A stretch of 47,014 nt of DNA. Source: an uncultured Bacillota bacterium (GTDB lineage Bacteria; Bacillota; Clostridia; Oscillospirales; Oscillospiraceae). The stretch lies in assembly GCA_947426945.1 (NCBI GenBank), contig CANEFX010000020.1:1-47014 (forward strand), given 5' to 3'. Below, piece after piece: positions 7,888 to 14,017 of this stretch. The notes beneath the pieces are model-generated. The model saw only the letters and a list, made by a program, of their open reading frames with translations, made no database searches and was not told the origin of the DNA. A program made the position numbers and the translations under genes. Position 1 is the stretch's first letter. Every line of letters starts with the position of its first letter.

Positions 7888-7916
7888 ATTATATCGGAAA
7901 CGCCGCCGTTTTTCAA
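7888..7916 (-). promoter_or_regulatory. Promoter of the candidate small RNA
   Basis: Read on the minus strand: TTGAAA (7916-7911), a 17-base spacer, TATAAT (7893-7888), giving a start near 7881. This is one of the closest matches to the sigma-A consensus in the window. A weak plus-strand hairpin with five Ts (CCGCC/GGCGG, 7903-7907/7918-7922) overlaps it. Confidence 0.65.
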
Positions 7917-8003
7917 GGGCGGTTTTTGGGGGTTTGTGTCTGTTCAGTTGCGGTGTGGGATCATTTATCCTGCGCCGCTTTCGTTTGCCTTGGCGGAAAA
8001 CTG

Positions 8004-8036
8004 CCCCGGAGGGCCGCAAGCCCCCGCCCTCCGGGG
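8004..8036. repeat. Strong hairpin in the leader of the stalk-domain gene
   Basis: CCCCGGAGGGC (8004-8014) and GCCCTCCGGGG (8026-8036), an 11-bp perfect stem with an 11-base loop, 50 bases before the ATG at 8087. No T-run follows, so it may stabilise or regulate the mRNA or may simply be another palindromic repeat. Confidence 0.5.
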
Positions 8037-8086
8037 GTCAGAACCGTCGAGGATGCCCCAAATCAACATGAAGAGAGGTACAAACG

Positions 8087-9199
8087 ATGAAAAAACTGAA
8101 ACAGGCACTTTCCCTTTCTCTGGCACTCGTTCTGTCTCTGGCAATGGCCGTTCCAGCGTTTGCGGAGGAATCAGATTGGACAATGAAAGTACTCGGCAGG
8201 TCCGAAGCTGAGGCATTCGTGGGCAAAAAGACCTTTACCGTCCGCACTTGGGACGAGTATAACTATGGTGCGTTCACCAAATCAGACAGCTACGAATTGA
8301 CGGCGAAAAATGTGTATGTACTGGCAAAGGGCGACACAGCGGTATTTACCTATAAACCGGAGGTATATACCGCTCCCAGCGGCGGGCAAGTTCATGGCAG
8401 TACGGAAGGCAGTACGCCATATTCTTTTTTGTTGAAGGCGTGGTCAGACCCGGACGGAGACGGCGTGTATGACGGACGATTGATAAGGGAATCGTTTGAT
8501 GGCGATGAATATGAGGTTCAACCAATCGACATTGCCGATGCAGGCCCAATGGATTCTCCCATGTTAAGCATTTATGAGGGGGCCACTGGTGAGTGGCCAG
8601 TTGAGGTAAAACTGTCCGCTGACAGGGTGCTGGAACTGTTTGGCCCCAACACCCTCGTAGGGATTGCTGACAGATGGATTTCAGAGCTTTCAGAGACTGA
8701 CGCATATTGGTACATTCTTGTGGAGGGTGATACCGCCCAGCCCACCACGCCGACCCAGCCTGTTACCCCACCCGCTGAGGTCAAGACCGCCAATCCCACC
8801 AACGACAAGCTGTCGGTGAACGGTGCGGCGCAGAATCCCACGGTGTACAAGATCGGCGGCAGCAACTTTTTCAAAATCCGTGACGTTGCCGCCATGCTCA
8901 ACGGCACCGAAAAGCAGTTCAACCTGGGCTACGCCGGCGGCAAGGTGACGGTCACCTCCGGCCAGCCCTACGAGGCCACCGGCAAGGAGCTGGCAGGCGC
9001 GCCCTCCGACAGCAAGACCGCCTCCCCCTCTAACGACGCTATTATCATCGACGGTGTGGAGACCGGCCTGACCGTCTATAAGATCGGCGGTGCGAACTAC
9101 TTCAAGCTGCGGGACCTGGGCAAAGCCCTGAATTTCTATGTCGGCTGGGAGGCCGGCAAAGGCGTGTACATCGAGACCGGCAAGCCCTACGGTGAATAA
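8087..9199 (+). CDS. Secreted protein with two copper-amine-oxidase-like (stalk) repeats
   Basis: 370 residues with a clear signal peptide (MKKLKQALSLSLALVLSLAM, then AVPAFA) and a GAGAGG ribosome site. Residues ~25-215 form an unrecognised domain that is acidic and rich in aromatics. A Thr/Pro linker (P-T-T-P-T-Q-P-V-T-P-P) leads to two repeats of about 60 residues: N-x-x-N-D-K-L-S-V-N-G...V-Y-K-I-G-G-S-N-F-F-K-I-R-D-V-A, and S-N-D-A-I-I-I-D-G...Y-K-I-G-G-A-N-Y-F-K-L-R-D-L-G. These match the 'copper amine oxidase N-terminal-like' or stalk domain common on clostridial surface proteins, where no amine oxidase activity is implied. Likely cell-wall associated; function unknown. The C-terminal repeats use more GC-rich codons than the N-terminal domain, which hints at a composite origin. 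Confidence 0.8.
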   Translation: MKKLKQALSLSLALVLSLAMAVPAFAEESDWTMKVLGRSEAEAFVGKKTFTVRTWDEYNYGAFTKSDSYELTAKNVYVLAKGDTAVFTYKPEVYTAPSGGQVHGSTEGSTPYSFLLKAWSDPDGDGVYDGRLIRESFDGDEYEVQPIDIADAGPMDSPMLSIYEGATGEWPVEVKLSADRVLELFGPNTLVGIADRWISELSETDAYWYILVEGDTAQPTTPTQPVTPPAEVKTANPTNDKLSVNGAAQNPTVYKIGGSNFFKIRDVAAMLNGTEKQFNLGYAGGKVTVTSGQPYEATGKELAGAPSDSKTASPSNDAIIIDGVETGLTVYKIGGANYFKLRDLGKALNFYVGWEAGKGVYIETGKPYGE

Positions 9200-9212
9200 C
9201 CGAAGAACGTTT

Positions 9213-9242
9213 CCGGCGGGAGGCAGAGACGCCTCCCGCCGG
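9213..9242 (+). terminator. Hairpin after the stalk-domain gene
   Basis: CCGGCGGGAGGC (9213-9224), loop AGAGAC, GCCTCCCGCCGG (9231-9242), followed by TTTCCTTC. It lies 14 bases after the stop codon, with a 12-bp perfect stem and a short T-run. Confidence 0.65.
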
Positions 9243-9305
9243 TTTCCTTCTGTAAAAGCAGGGACGCGGAGAAAATTCTCCGCGCCCCCGGTCTGGCCGT
9301 ATTTT

Positions 9306-9452
9306 TCAGCAGCCGCAGCCGTTGTTGCAGCCGCAGTTGTTGTTGCAGCAGCAGTTATTGCCGCCCCAGCCGCCGCAGCCGAACAGGATGATGATGAGGA
9401 TAATGATCCACAGGCAGCTGCTGCCGCCCCAGCTGTTATTGCAGCACCCCAT
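9306..9452 (-). CDS. 48-residue Cys/Asn/Gly-rich small membrane peptide
   Basis: A short gene on the minus strand with an ideal ribosome site (AGGAGGT, seven bases before the ATG at 9452). The product has three parts: residues 1-13 (Cys, Asn, Ser, Gly), a single hydrophobic helix L14-W-I-I-I-L-I-I-I-L-F24, and a tail of Gly, Asn and Cys ending C-G-C-N-N-G-C-G-C. Eleven of 48 residues are Cys (positions 3, 4, 13, 26, 34-36, 40, 42, 46, 48). This recalls the YjcZ-type small spore/coat peptides of Firmicutes, and sigE elsewhere in the window shows the organism sporulates. The family link is by general character, not by a diagnostic motif. On the plus strand the same DNA looks like a GCAGCC-type repeat, but that is a codon effect. 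Confidence 0.72.
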   Translation of the reverse strand: MGCCNNSWGGSSCLWIIILIIILFGCGGWGGNNCCCNNNCGCNNGCGC

Positions 9453-9543
9453 AACGAGTACCTCCTGATATGAAAGTCTTGAGAGGACTGTTTGCCGCTC
9501 TCGATACCATCATATGGCTTTTAGAGGAAATGGGTGTCTCTTC

Positions 9544-10632
9544 TCATCGCAAAATTTTCTCACAGAAGGAGCGCAGCATGGTAGCCATCTCGGCCCGGGT
9601 GGCGCTGCGCCGGGGCTCCAGAGTAAGGGTGTCCCCGTTTCTCACACCGCCGACCACCCCGTTCTCCACCGCCCAGCTCATAGCCGTCCGAGCCCATTCG
9701 CTTACCCGATCCTGATCCGGGAAGCGGGACAGGTCCGCACCCTGGCCGAACTCCATACCCAGGTATTTTGTGGCGTAGTTGTACATCATTGCAACAGCCT
9801 GCTCCCGGGTGATATTACCCCCCGGATTGAAGGTGCCGGCCCCCGCTCCGGAGGTAATTCCCTGGGCGGCCCCCCAGCGGACAGCCTGGGCATACCACCG
9901 GCCGTCGGGCACATCGGTAAAGCTGGGCCCGTCTTTGACCTCCGGCGCTCCCGCCAGCCGATGGAGCACCGACATGAGCATGGCCCGATTCATGGTCAGG
10001 CCCGGGGAGAACTGGTGGGCGCTCATACCGGAGAACAGCCCCCGCTCATAGACGAAGCTCACCGGCTCGTAGTACCAGTCGCCCTGCCGCACATCGTAGA
10101 AGGGGGTGTGCTTCTCTTTCCCGGCGGACAGGGTATAGGCGCCCTGAATCCCCAGCAGGGCCTCTCCGGAACGGATCGTCACCGCGGCAGTAGTGTTTTC
10201 TCCCACCAGATAGCGGTGGTTGACGGCCAGCGCGGCGCCGGAGGCTGTCTCCGTTCCGGCGGTAACGTCCACCACAGCCCCCCCATGGGTCACTGCGGCG
10301 GAGCCGGCCAGCATCACAAAACTGGAGCCGGTGGGCAGGGAGACGGTCTGGCCGTCCGTCCAGACCTGTTGCTGGAGGGTGTCGCTGTAGCTCCCCCCGC
10401 CGGTCCCGCTTAAAGCTCCATGGGCGGCGTCCAGCTCGGCCTTCGCCTTGTCATAGGTATCCCGCAGCAGCTTATCGCCCGCCTGCTCCCCCGCCTGGAC
10501 CGCCTGGGGGAAAAAGGTTTTTTGCAGGTAGCTCAGAGAGATCAGGCTGTCTCCGGAGGAGGCGGCATATCCCGCGGCAGCCATCAGCAGACAGGCCAGA
10601 ACCAGCCCCAGGGGGCGCAGATATCGTCTCAT
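9544..10632 (-). CDS. SLH-domain protein following rex
   Basis: 362 residues with an N-terminal signal or anchor (MRRYLRPLGLVLACLLMAAA, then GYAA). A helical, charged stretch (residues ~45-75) is followed by a beta-rich domain (~90-170). Three S-layer homology repeats fill the C-terminal half: F-Y-D-V-R-Q-G-D-W-Y-Y-E-P-V, F-T-D-V-P-D-G-R-W-Y-A-Q-A-V with I-T-R-E-Q-A-V-A-M-M-Y, and F-P-D-Q-D-R-V-S-E-W-A-R with A-T-R-A-E-M-A-T-M-L. It should be exported and bound to the cell wall polymer. Its ATG overlaps the rex stop codon by four bases, so it is co-translated with rex. Why a redox repressor is coupled to a surface protein is not apparent. Confidence 0.85.
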   Translation of the reverse strand: MRRYLRPLGLVLACLLMAAAGYAASSGDSLISLSYLQKTFFPQAVQAGEQAGDKLLRDTYDKAKAELDAAHGALSGTGGGSYSDTLQQQVWTDGQTVSLPTGSSFVMLAGSAAVTHGGAVVDVTAGTETASGAALAVNHRYLVGENTTAAVTIRSGEALLGIQGAYTLSAGKEKHTPFYDVRQGDWYYEPVSFVYERGLFSGMSAHQFSPGLTMNRAMLMSVLHRLAGAPEVKDGPSFTDVPDGRWYAQAVRWGAAQGITSGAGAGTFNPGGNITREQAVAMMYNYATKYLGMEFGQGADLSRFPDQDRVSEWARTAMSWAVENGVVGGVRNGDTLTLEPRRSATRAEMATMLRSFCEKILR

Positions 10633-11282
10633 AATTCCTCCTCCACTCCCTCCTGTTGGGAGATCATGTAGCTCAGGGCCAGCAGGCTGTCGGAAAAGTG
10701 AACCGATTCCACGATCACATCCTGCCTGGCGCAGGCAAGCTCGTAGTTTGTAAAATTCCAGATGCCCCGCACCCCGGCAGCGGCCAGTCGGTCCCCCATC
10801 CTCTGGGCGGCAGCAATGGGCACGGTCAGCAGCGCCACATCCACCCTGTTACCGGCAATAAAAGCCTCCAGCTCGTCGGTGTGACGGACGGGCACTCCGG
10901 CGATCCGGGTGCCCACCACCCTAGGGTCAATATCAAAAGCGGCCAGCAGGTCAAACCCGTTGGCGGAAAAGCGGAAATTCTGGATGATGGCCCGGCCCAG
11001 GTTGCCCGTGCCCAGCACGATCAGGGTATGTCCCCGGCTGATGCCCAGAATCTCACCGATTTCCTCTTTCAGCAGGTCCACCTTGTACCCGTAGCCCTGC
11101 TGGCCAAATCCGCCGAAGCAGAACAGGTCCTGGCGAATCTGAGAGGCCGTCAGCCCCATGGACTTGCCTAGCGCCCCGGAAGAAATGCGCACCACGCCGC
11201 TCTCCTGAAGCTCGGACAGGTGGCGGTAATACCGGGGCAGCCGGCGGATCACTGCGGTGGACACCTTTGTGTTTCGTTTCAT
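10629..11282 (-). CDS. rex: Redox-sensing transcriptional repressor Rex
   Basis: 217 residues, the usual Rex length. Residues 1-80 form the winged-helix DNA-binding domain, with the signature L-P-R-Y-Y-R-H-L and S-Q-I-R-Q-D-L-F-C-F-G-G-F-G-Q-Q-G-Y-G-Y. Residues 88-200 form the Rossmann domain, with the NADH motif G91-T-G-N-L-G96-R-A. Rex senses the NADH/NAD+ ratio and, in clostridia, represses fermentative and hydrogen-related genes when NADH is low. Targets in this window could include rnf or the hydrogenase, but I found no full TTGTTAA-type inverted repeat upstream of either. The promoter is visible just upstream. Confidence 0.96.
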   Translation of the reverse strand: MKRNTKVSTAVIRRLPRYYRHLSELQESGVVRISSGALGKSMGLTASQIRQDLFCFGGFGQQGYGYKVDLLKEEIGEILGISRGHTLIVLGTGNLGRAIIQNFRFSANGFDLLAAFDIDPRVVGTRIAGVPVRHTDELEAFIAGNRVDVALLTVPIAAAQRMGDRLAAAGVRGIWNFTNYELACARQDVIVESVHFSDSLLALSYMISQQEGVEEEL

Positions 11283-11329
11283 CAGATCGCTCCGGTCCTT
11301 CTCCTGTTAATACGGAATTTTCTGTTTGT

Positions 11330-11358
11330 ATTATACCATCCCCTGCTCCCGCGGTCAA
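11330..11358 (-). promoter_or_regulatory. rex promoter
   Basis: On the minus strand TTGACC (11358-11353), a 17-base spacer and TATAAT (11335-11330), with the transcript start expected near 11323, about 40 bases before the rex ATG at 11282. Confidence 0.7.
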
Positions 11359-11373
11359 TCCAAAGTCACAAGC

Positions 11374-11399
11374 AAAAAAAGACTGGGGAGAACCCAGTC
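11374..11399 (-). terminator. Terminator of the RHH regulator gene
   Basis: On the minus strand GACTGGG (11399-11393), a five-base loop, CCCAGTC (11387-11381), then seven Ts (11380-11374). It directly follows the stop codon of the ribbon-helix-helix gene. Confidence 0.85.
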
Positions 11400-11401
11400 C
11401 T

Positions 11402-11596
11402 TCAATCTTCAATTTTCACAATATTGATGGCAGACTCCAGAAGAAGATTAATCAACTCATTTCGGGAACGGTTGGTCTTTGAGGACAATTCCTCCAGCTT
11501 TTCCAGCATCTCTTCTTTCATACGGACCGACACGATTTTATACCCATCGTCCCCCTTGCGGGCCGCCTTTTTCGTAATCTTAATCTCTTCCGCCAT
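11402..11596 (-). CDS. Ribbon-helix-helix (CopG/Arc-type) small regulator
   Basis: 64 residues starting at the ATG at 11596. A TTG two codons upstream is in frame but abuts the GAGGTGA ribosome site, which sits six bases before the ATG. The N-terminus is basic (K-I-T-K-K-A-A-R-K-G). The core fits the ribbon-helix-helix fold: a short strand Y-K-I-V-S-V-R-M, helix M-L-E-K-L-E-E-L-S-S-K-T-N, turn, and helix S-R-N-E-L-I-N-L-L-L-E-S-A-I. Such proteins bind palindromes as dimers and often repress themselves or act as antitoxins. It is divergent from a 52-residue gene, with a perfect 12-base palindrome between them. Function beyond DNA binding is not known. Confidence 0.78.
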   Translation of the reverse strand: MAEEIKITKKAARKGDDGYKIVSVRMKEEMLEKLEELSSKTNRSRNELINLLLESAINIVKIED

Positions 11597-11625
11597 ACTC
11601 AATCACCTCATGCCTGTATTTTAAC

Positions 11626-11670
11626 TTGACAGAAGGCAGTTTAGTATATTAATATATTGTAGCTAATTAG
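11626..11670. promoter_or_regulatory. Divergent promoters with palindromic operator candidates
   Basis: Plus strand: TTGACA (11626-11631), 18 bases, TAATAT (11650-11655), leading to the 52-residue gene. Minus strand: TTGTAG, 17 bases, TATATT inside the same AT-rich patch, leading to the RHH gene. The perfect palindromes TATATTAATATA (11645-11656) and CTAATTAG (11663-11670) overlap these elements and are natural candidates for RHH binding. Confidence 0.5.
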
Positions 11671-11703
11671 TCACTACAAAAATATAATAAAAAGGGTGAT
11701 GAA

Positions 11704-11862
11704 ATGGAACTGAATTACTTTAAAGACCAGCTCTTTGATCTGCTAAACGAAAGCGACGATCTGGATATCTCCGACATCCGCGCAGACGACAGGAACCATC
11801 TGTTCACCGTCAGCATGGCGGACGGGAGCGTCTTTGAGATTGTGTGCCAGAAAAACAGATAA
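11704..11862 (+). CDS. 52-residue acidic protein divergent from the RHH regulator
   Basis: A small gene with an AAAGGGTGAT ribosome site and an ATG at 11704. The product begins MELNYFKDQLFDLLNESDDL and ends in G-S-V-F-E-I-V-C-Q-K-N-R. An N-terminal amphipathic helix is followed by an acidic stretch (about twelve Asp/Glu) and a short beta hairpin. No transmembrane segment. I do not recognise the family. The divergent RHH gene and shared palindromes suggest joint regulation; a toxin-antitoxin relationship is possible but nothing in this sequence proves it. It ends in its own intrinsic terminator. Confidence 0.7.
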   Translation: MELNYFKDQLFDLLNESDDLDISDIRADDRNHLFTVSMADGSVFEIVCQKNR

Positions 11863-11870
11863 GCCCGGAA

Positions 11871-11891
11871 AAGCCCCGCAGGGGCTTTTTT
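11871..11891 (+). terminator. Terminator after the 52-residue gene
   Basis: AAGCCCC, loop GCA, GGGGCTT (11871-11887) running into TTTTTT (11886-11891). It is also usable on the minus strand, where AAAAAAGCCCC lies just after the sigE stop codon. Confidence 0.85.
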
Positions 11892-12613
11892 CACATCATT
11901 TTGACAATTTCCTTCTTCAATCTGGCAATGATCCGTTTCTCCAGCCGGGAGATATAGGACTGAGAGATACCCAGCTGGTCGGCCACCTCCTTCTGGGTAC
12001 ACTCCCGCCGGCCATCCAGGCCGAAGCGCAGGGTGATAATGTGCCGTTCCCGGCCGTCCAGCCGCTCCATGGCCTGACGGAGCAGCTGCCGGTCCACGTC
12101 GGCCTCCAGGGGCTGGACCACCAAGTCCTCATCCGTACCCAGCACATCGGACAGCAGCAGCTCATTGCCGTCCCAATCGGTATTCAGCGGCTCGTCGAAG
12201 GACAGCTCCGTTTTCTGGTTGGCGGTCTTGCGCAGATACATGAGAATTTCGTTCTCAATGCACCGGCTGGCGTAGGTGGCCAGCTTGATAGCCTTCTCCG
12301 GCTGATAGGTGCCCACCGCCTTAATCAGCCCGATGGTGCCGATGGAGATCAGGTCCTCGATGTGGATGCCGGTATTCTCAAACCGCCGGGCAATGTAGGC
12401 CACCAGGCGAAGATTGTGCTCAATGAGCAGATTCCGGGCCTGAGTATCCCCCTCCCCCAGCCGGACAATCAGGCTGGCCTCCTCCTCCCGTTTCAGGGGC
12501 GCGGGCAGGGTGTCGCTTCCCCCAATGTACATAATCTTGCCCGGCAGGACCAGCCCCAGCCGGGCAAGGAGGTCCGCAAGGCTCTCCCTCAATTTTATGT
12601 AAACTGTTTTCAA
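11891..12613 (-). CDS. sigE: Sporulation sigma factor SigE (pro-sigma-E)
   Basis: About 240 residues. It is the mother-cell sigma factor made as an inactive precursor and cleaved by SpoIIGA. The TTG at 12613 is preferred as start. It lies one base after the spoIIGA stop (TGA-C-TTG), has AGAGGGG six bases upstream, and yields the expected pro-sequence ([20 protein letters not shown]) before the [12 protein letters not shown] boundary. ATG codons upstream (12643, 12631) would only lengthen the pro-sequence inside spoIIGA. Region 2 ([10 protein letters not shown]...[15 protein letters not shown]) and region 4 ([21 protein letters not shown]) are complete. sigG, often next in other Firmicutes, is absent here. 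Confidence 0.94.
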   Translation of the reverse strand: MKTVYIKLRESLADLLARLGLVLPGKIMYIGGSDTLPAPLKREEEASLIVRLGEGDTQARNLLIEHNLRLVAYIARRFENTGIHIEDLISIGTIGLIKAVGTYQPEKAIKLATYASRCIENEILMYLRKTANQKTELSFDEPLNTDWDGNELLLSDVLGTDEDLVVQPLEADVDRQLLRQAMERLDGRERHIITLRFGLDGRRECTQKEVADQLGISQSYISRLEKRIIARLKKEIVKMM

Positions 12614-12614
12614 G

Positions 12615-13490
12615 TCAAACCCCTCTTTCATCCATTGCTCCAATCAACGCCTGATACCCGCCTCCGTCGGACACGGGGTTGGGAGACAGGGCGGCCAGCA
12701 CAGGACCTCTCCCCTGTCCGTTCAGCTCCAGTCCGTCCAGCCGGACGGCCAGCAGCAGACCCCGGTCCACTCCCACACTGCGGTAGGGCAACAGGCGGAA
12801 CCGGGACCGCCACTCCCCTGTTCCCAGCCGAACCAGGGCAGCGGCCGGGTCCCGAAGATCGTCAGGTCCGGGTCGGTGCTCTCCGGGAAACAGCGGACCG
12901 GCTCGCTCCCCCTCTACCACCATCACCGGACGGCCCGACACCGGGTCGGTAAGGGTGTTTCCCGTATCTATTAGAGCCATAAAGGAGACCGACCTGCCAG
13001 CCAGCTTCAGCCGGACGGGCACCAGTTCTCCATCCGCGGTGCTGTGCCGAGCCAGCCGCTGAAACACCAGGGTGAGCACGCCGTAGCACACCGCCGCCGA
13101 CAGCAGCACCACCTTCAAATCCAGGGCGGAATAGAACACACCGCCGCCCAGGGTCAGCTCCGTCCCCCCCAGCAGGCCGATAGCCACCACCCCGCCCCCA
13201 AAGGCGCAGGTCAACGCTACGAACAAAATTCCCTGACGGAGCAGACGCCAGCTCCCTCCGTAAGCGGTCACCATCATCAGGGCGGCGGAGCCGATACGGC
13301 ACAGGGGATGGGCCAAAAAGCCCAGACCGGGTAGAAAAATAGCCGCCGCATACAGCCCTCCCAGGGCCGCGCCCAGGGCAAACCGCCAGCGGCGCAGGGG
13401 TTCCCCCGCCAGGCGGGCCGCCGCCAGCAGGAGGAGGTAATCCACCAGGGCGTTGAGGAGAAACAGTGTGTCTATGTAGATAACTGTCAT
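12615..13490 (-). CDS. spoIIGA: Sporulation sigma-E processing peptidase SpoIIGA
   Basis: 291 residues. An N-terminal half with five hydrophobic helices (about residues 5-145) is followed by a cytoplasmic aspartic-protease-like half whose active-site motif reads I-D175-T-G-N-T-L-T-D-P. SpoIIGA dimerises in the septal membrane and cuts pro-sigma-E in response to the forespore signal SpoIIR. It is translated from an ATG with GGGGAGG seven bases upstream, and its stop precedes sigE by one base. Fewer than half the residues of this family are conserved between genera, but the DTGNxLxDP motif and the partner gene settle the call. Confidence 0.94.
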   Translation of the reverse strand: MTVIYIDTLFLLNALVDYLLLLAAARLAGEPLRRWRFALGAALGGLYAAAIFLPGLGFLAHPLCRIGSAALMMVTAYGGSWRLLRQGILFVALTCAFGGGVVAIGLLGGTELTLGGGVFYSALDLKVVLLSAAVCYGVLTLVFQRLARHSTADGELVPVRLKLAGRSVSFMALIDTGNTLTDPVSGRPVMVVEGERAGPLFPGEHRPGPDDLRDPAAALVRLGTGEWRSRFRLLPYRSVGVDRGLLLAVRLDGLELNGQGRGPVLAALSPNPVSDGGGYQALIGAMDERGV

Positions 13491-13518
13491 ACCCCCGCCT
13501 CCCCTCTCAGCACGTCCT

Positions 13519-13551
13519 ATTATAGGAGCCTGACAGAGAGAAAGCGGTCAA
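13519..13551 (-). promoter_or_regulatory. spoIIGA-sigE promoter with 21-base spacer
   Basis: On the minus strand TTGACC (13551-13546) and TATAAT (13524-13519) are separated by 21 bases. The B. subtilis spoIIG promoter is known for an equally over-long (22-base) spacer that makes it depend on Spo0A~P. A partial 0A-box-like stretch (CTACGAAAA) lies about 20 bases upstream of the -35. The arrangement is seen in sequence; Spo0A control is inferred. Confidence 0.6.
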
Positions 13552-13592
13552 AATTTTGGTGGGGATTTTCGTAGGATTTTGTTCTGTCCCTA

Positions 13593-13637
13593 TTGACAGT
13601 CCGCCAATATCCTGATACAATATCGTTAGACGATATT
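13593..13637 (+). promoter_or_regulatory. padR promoter with overlapping palindromic operator
   Basis: TTGACA (13593-13598), 17 bases, TACAAT (13616-13621): a near-consensus promoter. A perfect inverted repeat AATATCGT-TAG-ACGATATT (13619-13637) starts within the -10 and covers the transcript start. The position and the ATATCGT half-site fit autorepression by the PadR regulator encoded 36 bases downstream. Confidence 0.75.
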
Positions 13638-13672
13638 AAAGGGCGATAATTATTCAGAGAGGAGCGCTGTCC

Positions 13673-13990
13673 ATGGCGGGGCGGGAAAAAGGTCCGCTGA
13701 CCGAGCCGATGTATTACGTGCTCATGTCCTTTCTGAGCCGGGAGATGTGCGGCACGGAGATCACCGAATTTGTGGAGCGCAGGACGGCGGGCCGGGTGAA
13801 GCTGGGCCCGGGAACGCTGTACACCCTGCTGGCCAAGTTCCAGGACGAGGGCCTCATCGACGAGACCTCGGTGGAGGGCCGCAGGCGGACCTATCAGATC
13901 ACCGGCAAGGGCCGGGAGGCCTTTCAGGATGAGCTGGAGCGCCTGCGCGCCTGCGTAGACGACGGCCTGGAGGCCCTGGAACAGGACTGA
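13673..13990 (+). CDS. PadR-family transcriptional regulator
   Basis: 105 residues forming a single PadR winged helix. T-E-P-M-Y-Y-V-L-M-S-F-L-S-R-E-M-C-G-T-E-I is the first helix pair. L-G-P-G-T-L-Y-T-L-L-A-K-F-Q-D-E-G-L-I is the recognition helix region and R-R-R-T-Y-Q-I-T-G-K-G the wing. The C-terminal helix (E-L-E-R-L-R-A-C-V-D-D-G-L-E-A-L) is the short dimerisation helix of the PadR-s2 type. It is the first gene of a three-gene operon with two DUF2812 membrane proteins, a recurrent pairing in clostridia. The palindrome at 13619-13637 is its probable operator. The inducing signal is not known. Confidence 0.92.
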   Translation: MAGREKGPLTEPMYYVLMSFLSREMCGTEITEFVERRTAGRVKLGPGTLYTLLAKFQDEGLIDETSVEGRRRTYQITGKGREAFQDELERLRACVDDGLEALEQD

Positions 13991-14017
13991 CCCGGAAATC
14001 AGAAAGGAGAGCTCACT

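Noticed and set aside
9305-9452. Apparent trinucleotide (GCAGCC/GTTGTT) repeat array
   Set aside because: Explained by Cys, Gly and Asn codons of the 48-residue peptide on the minus strand.
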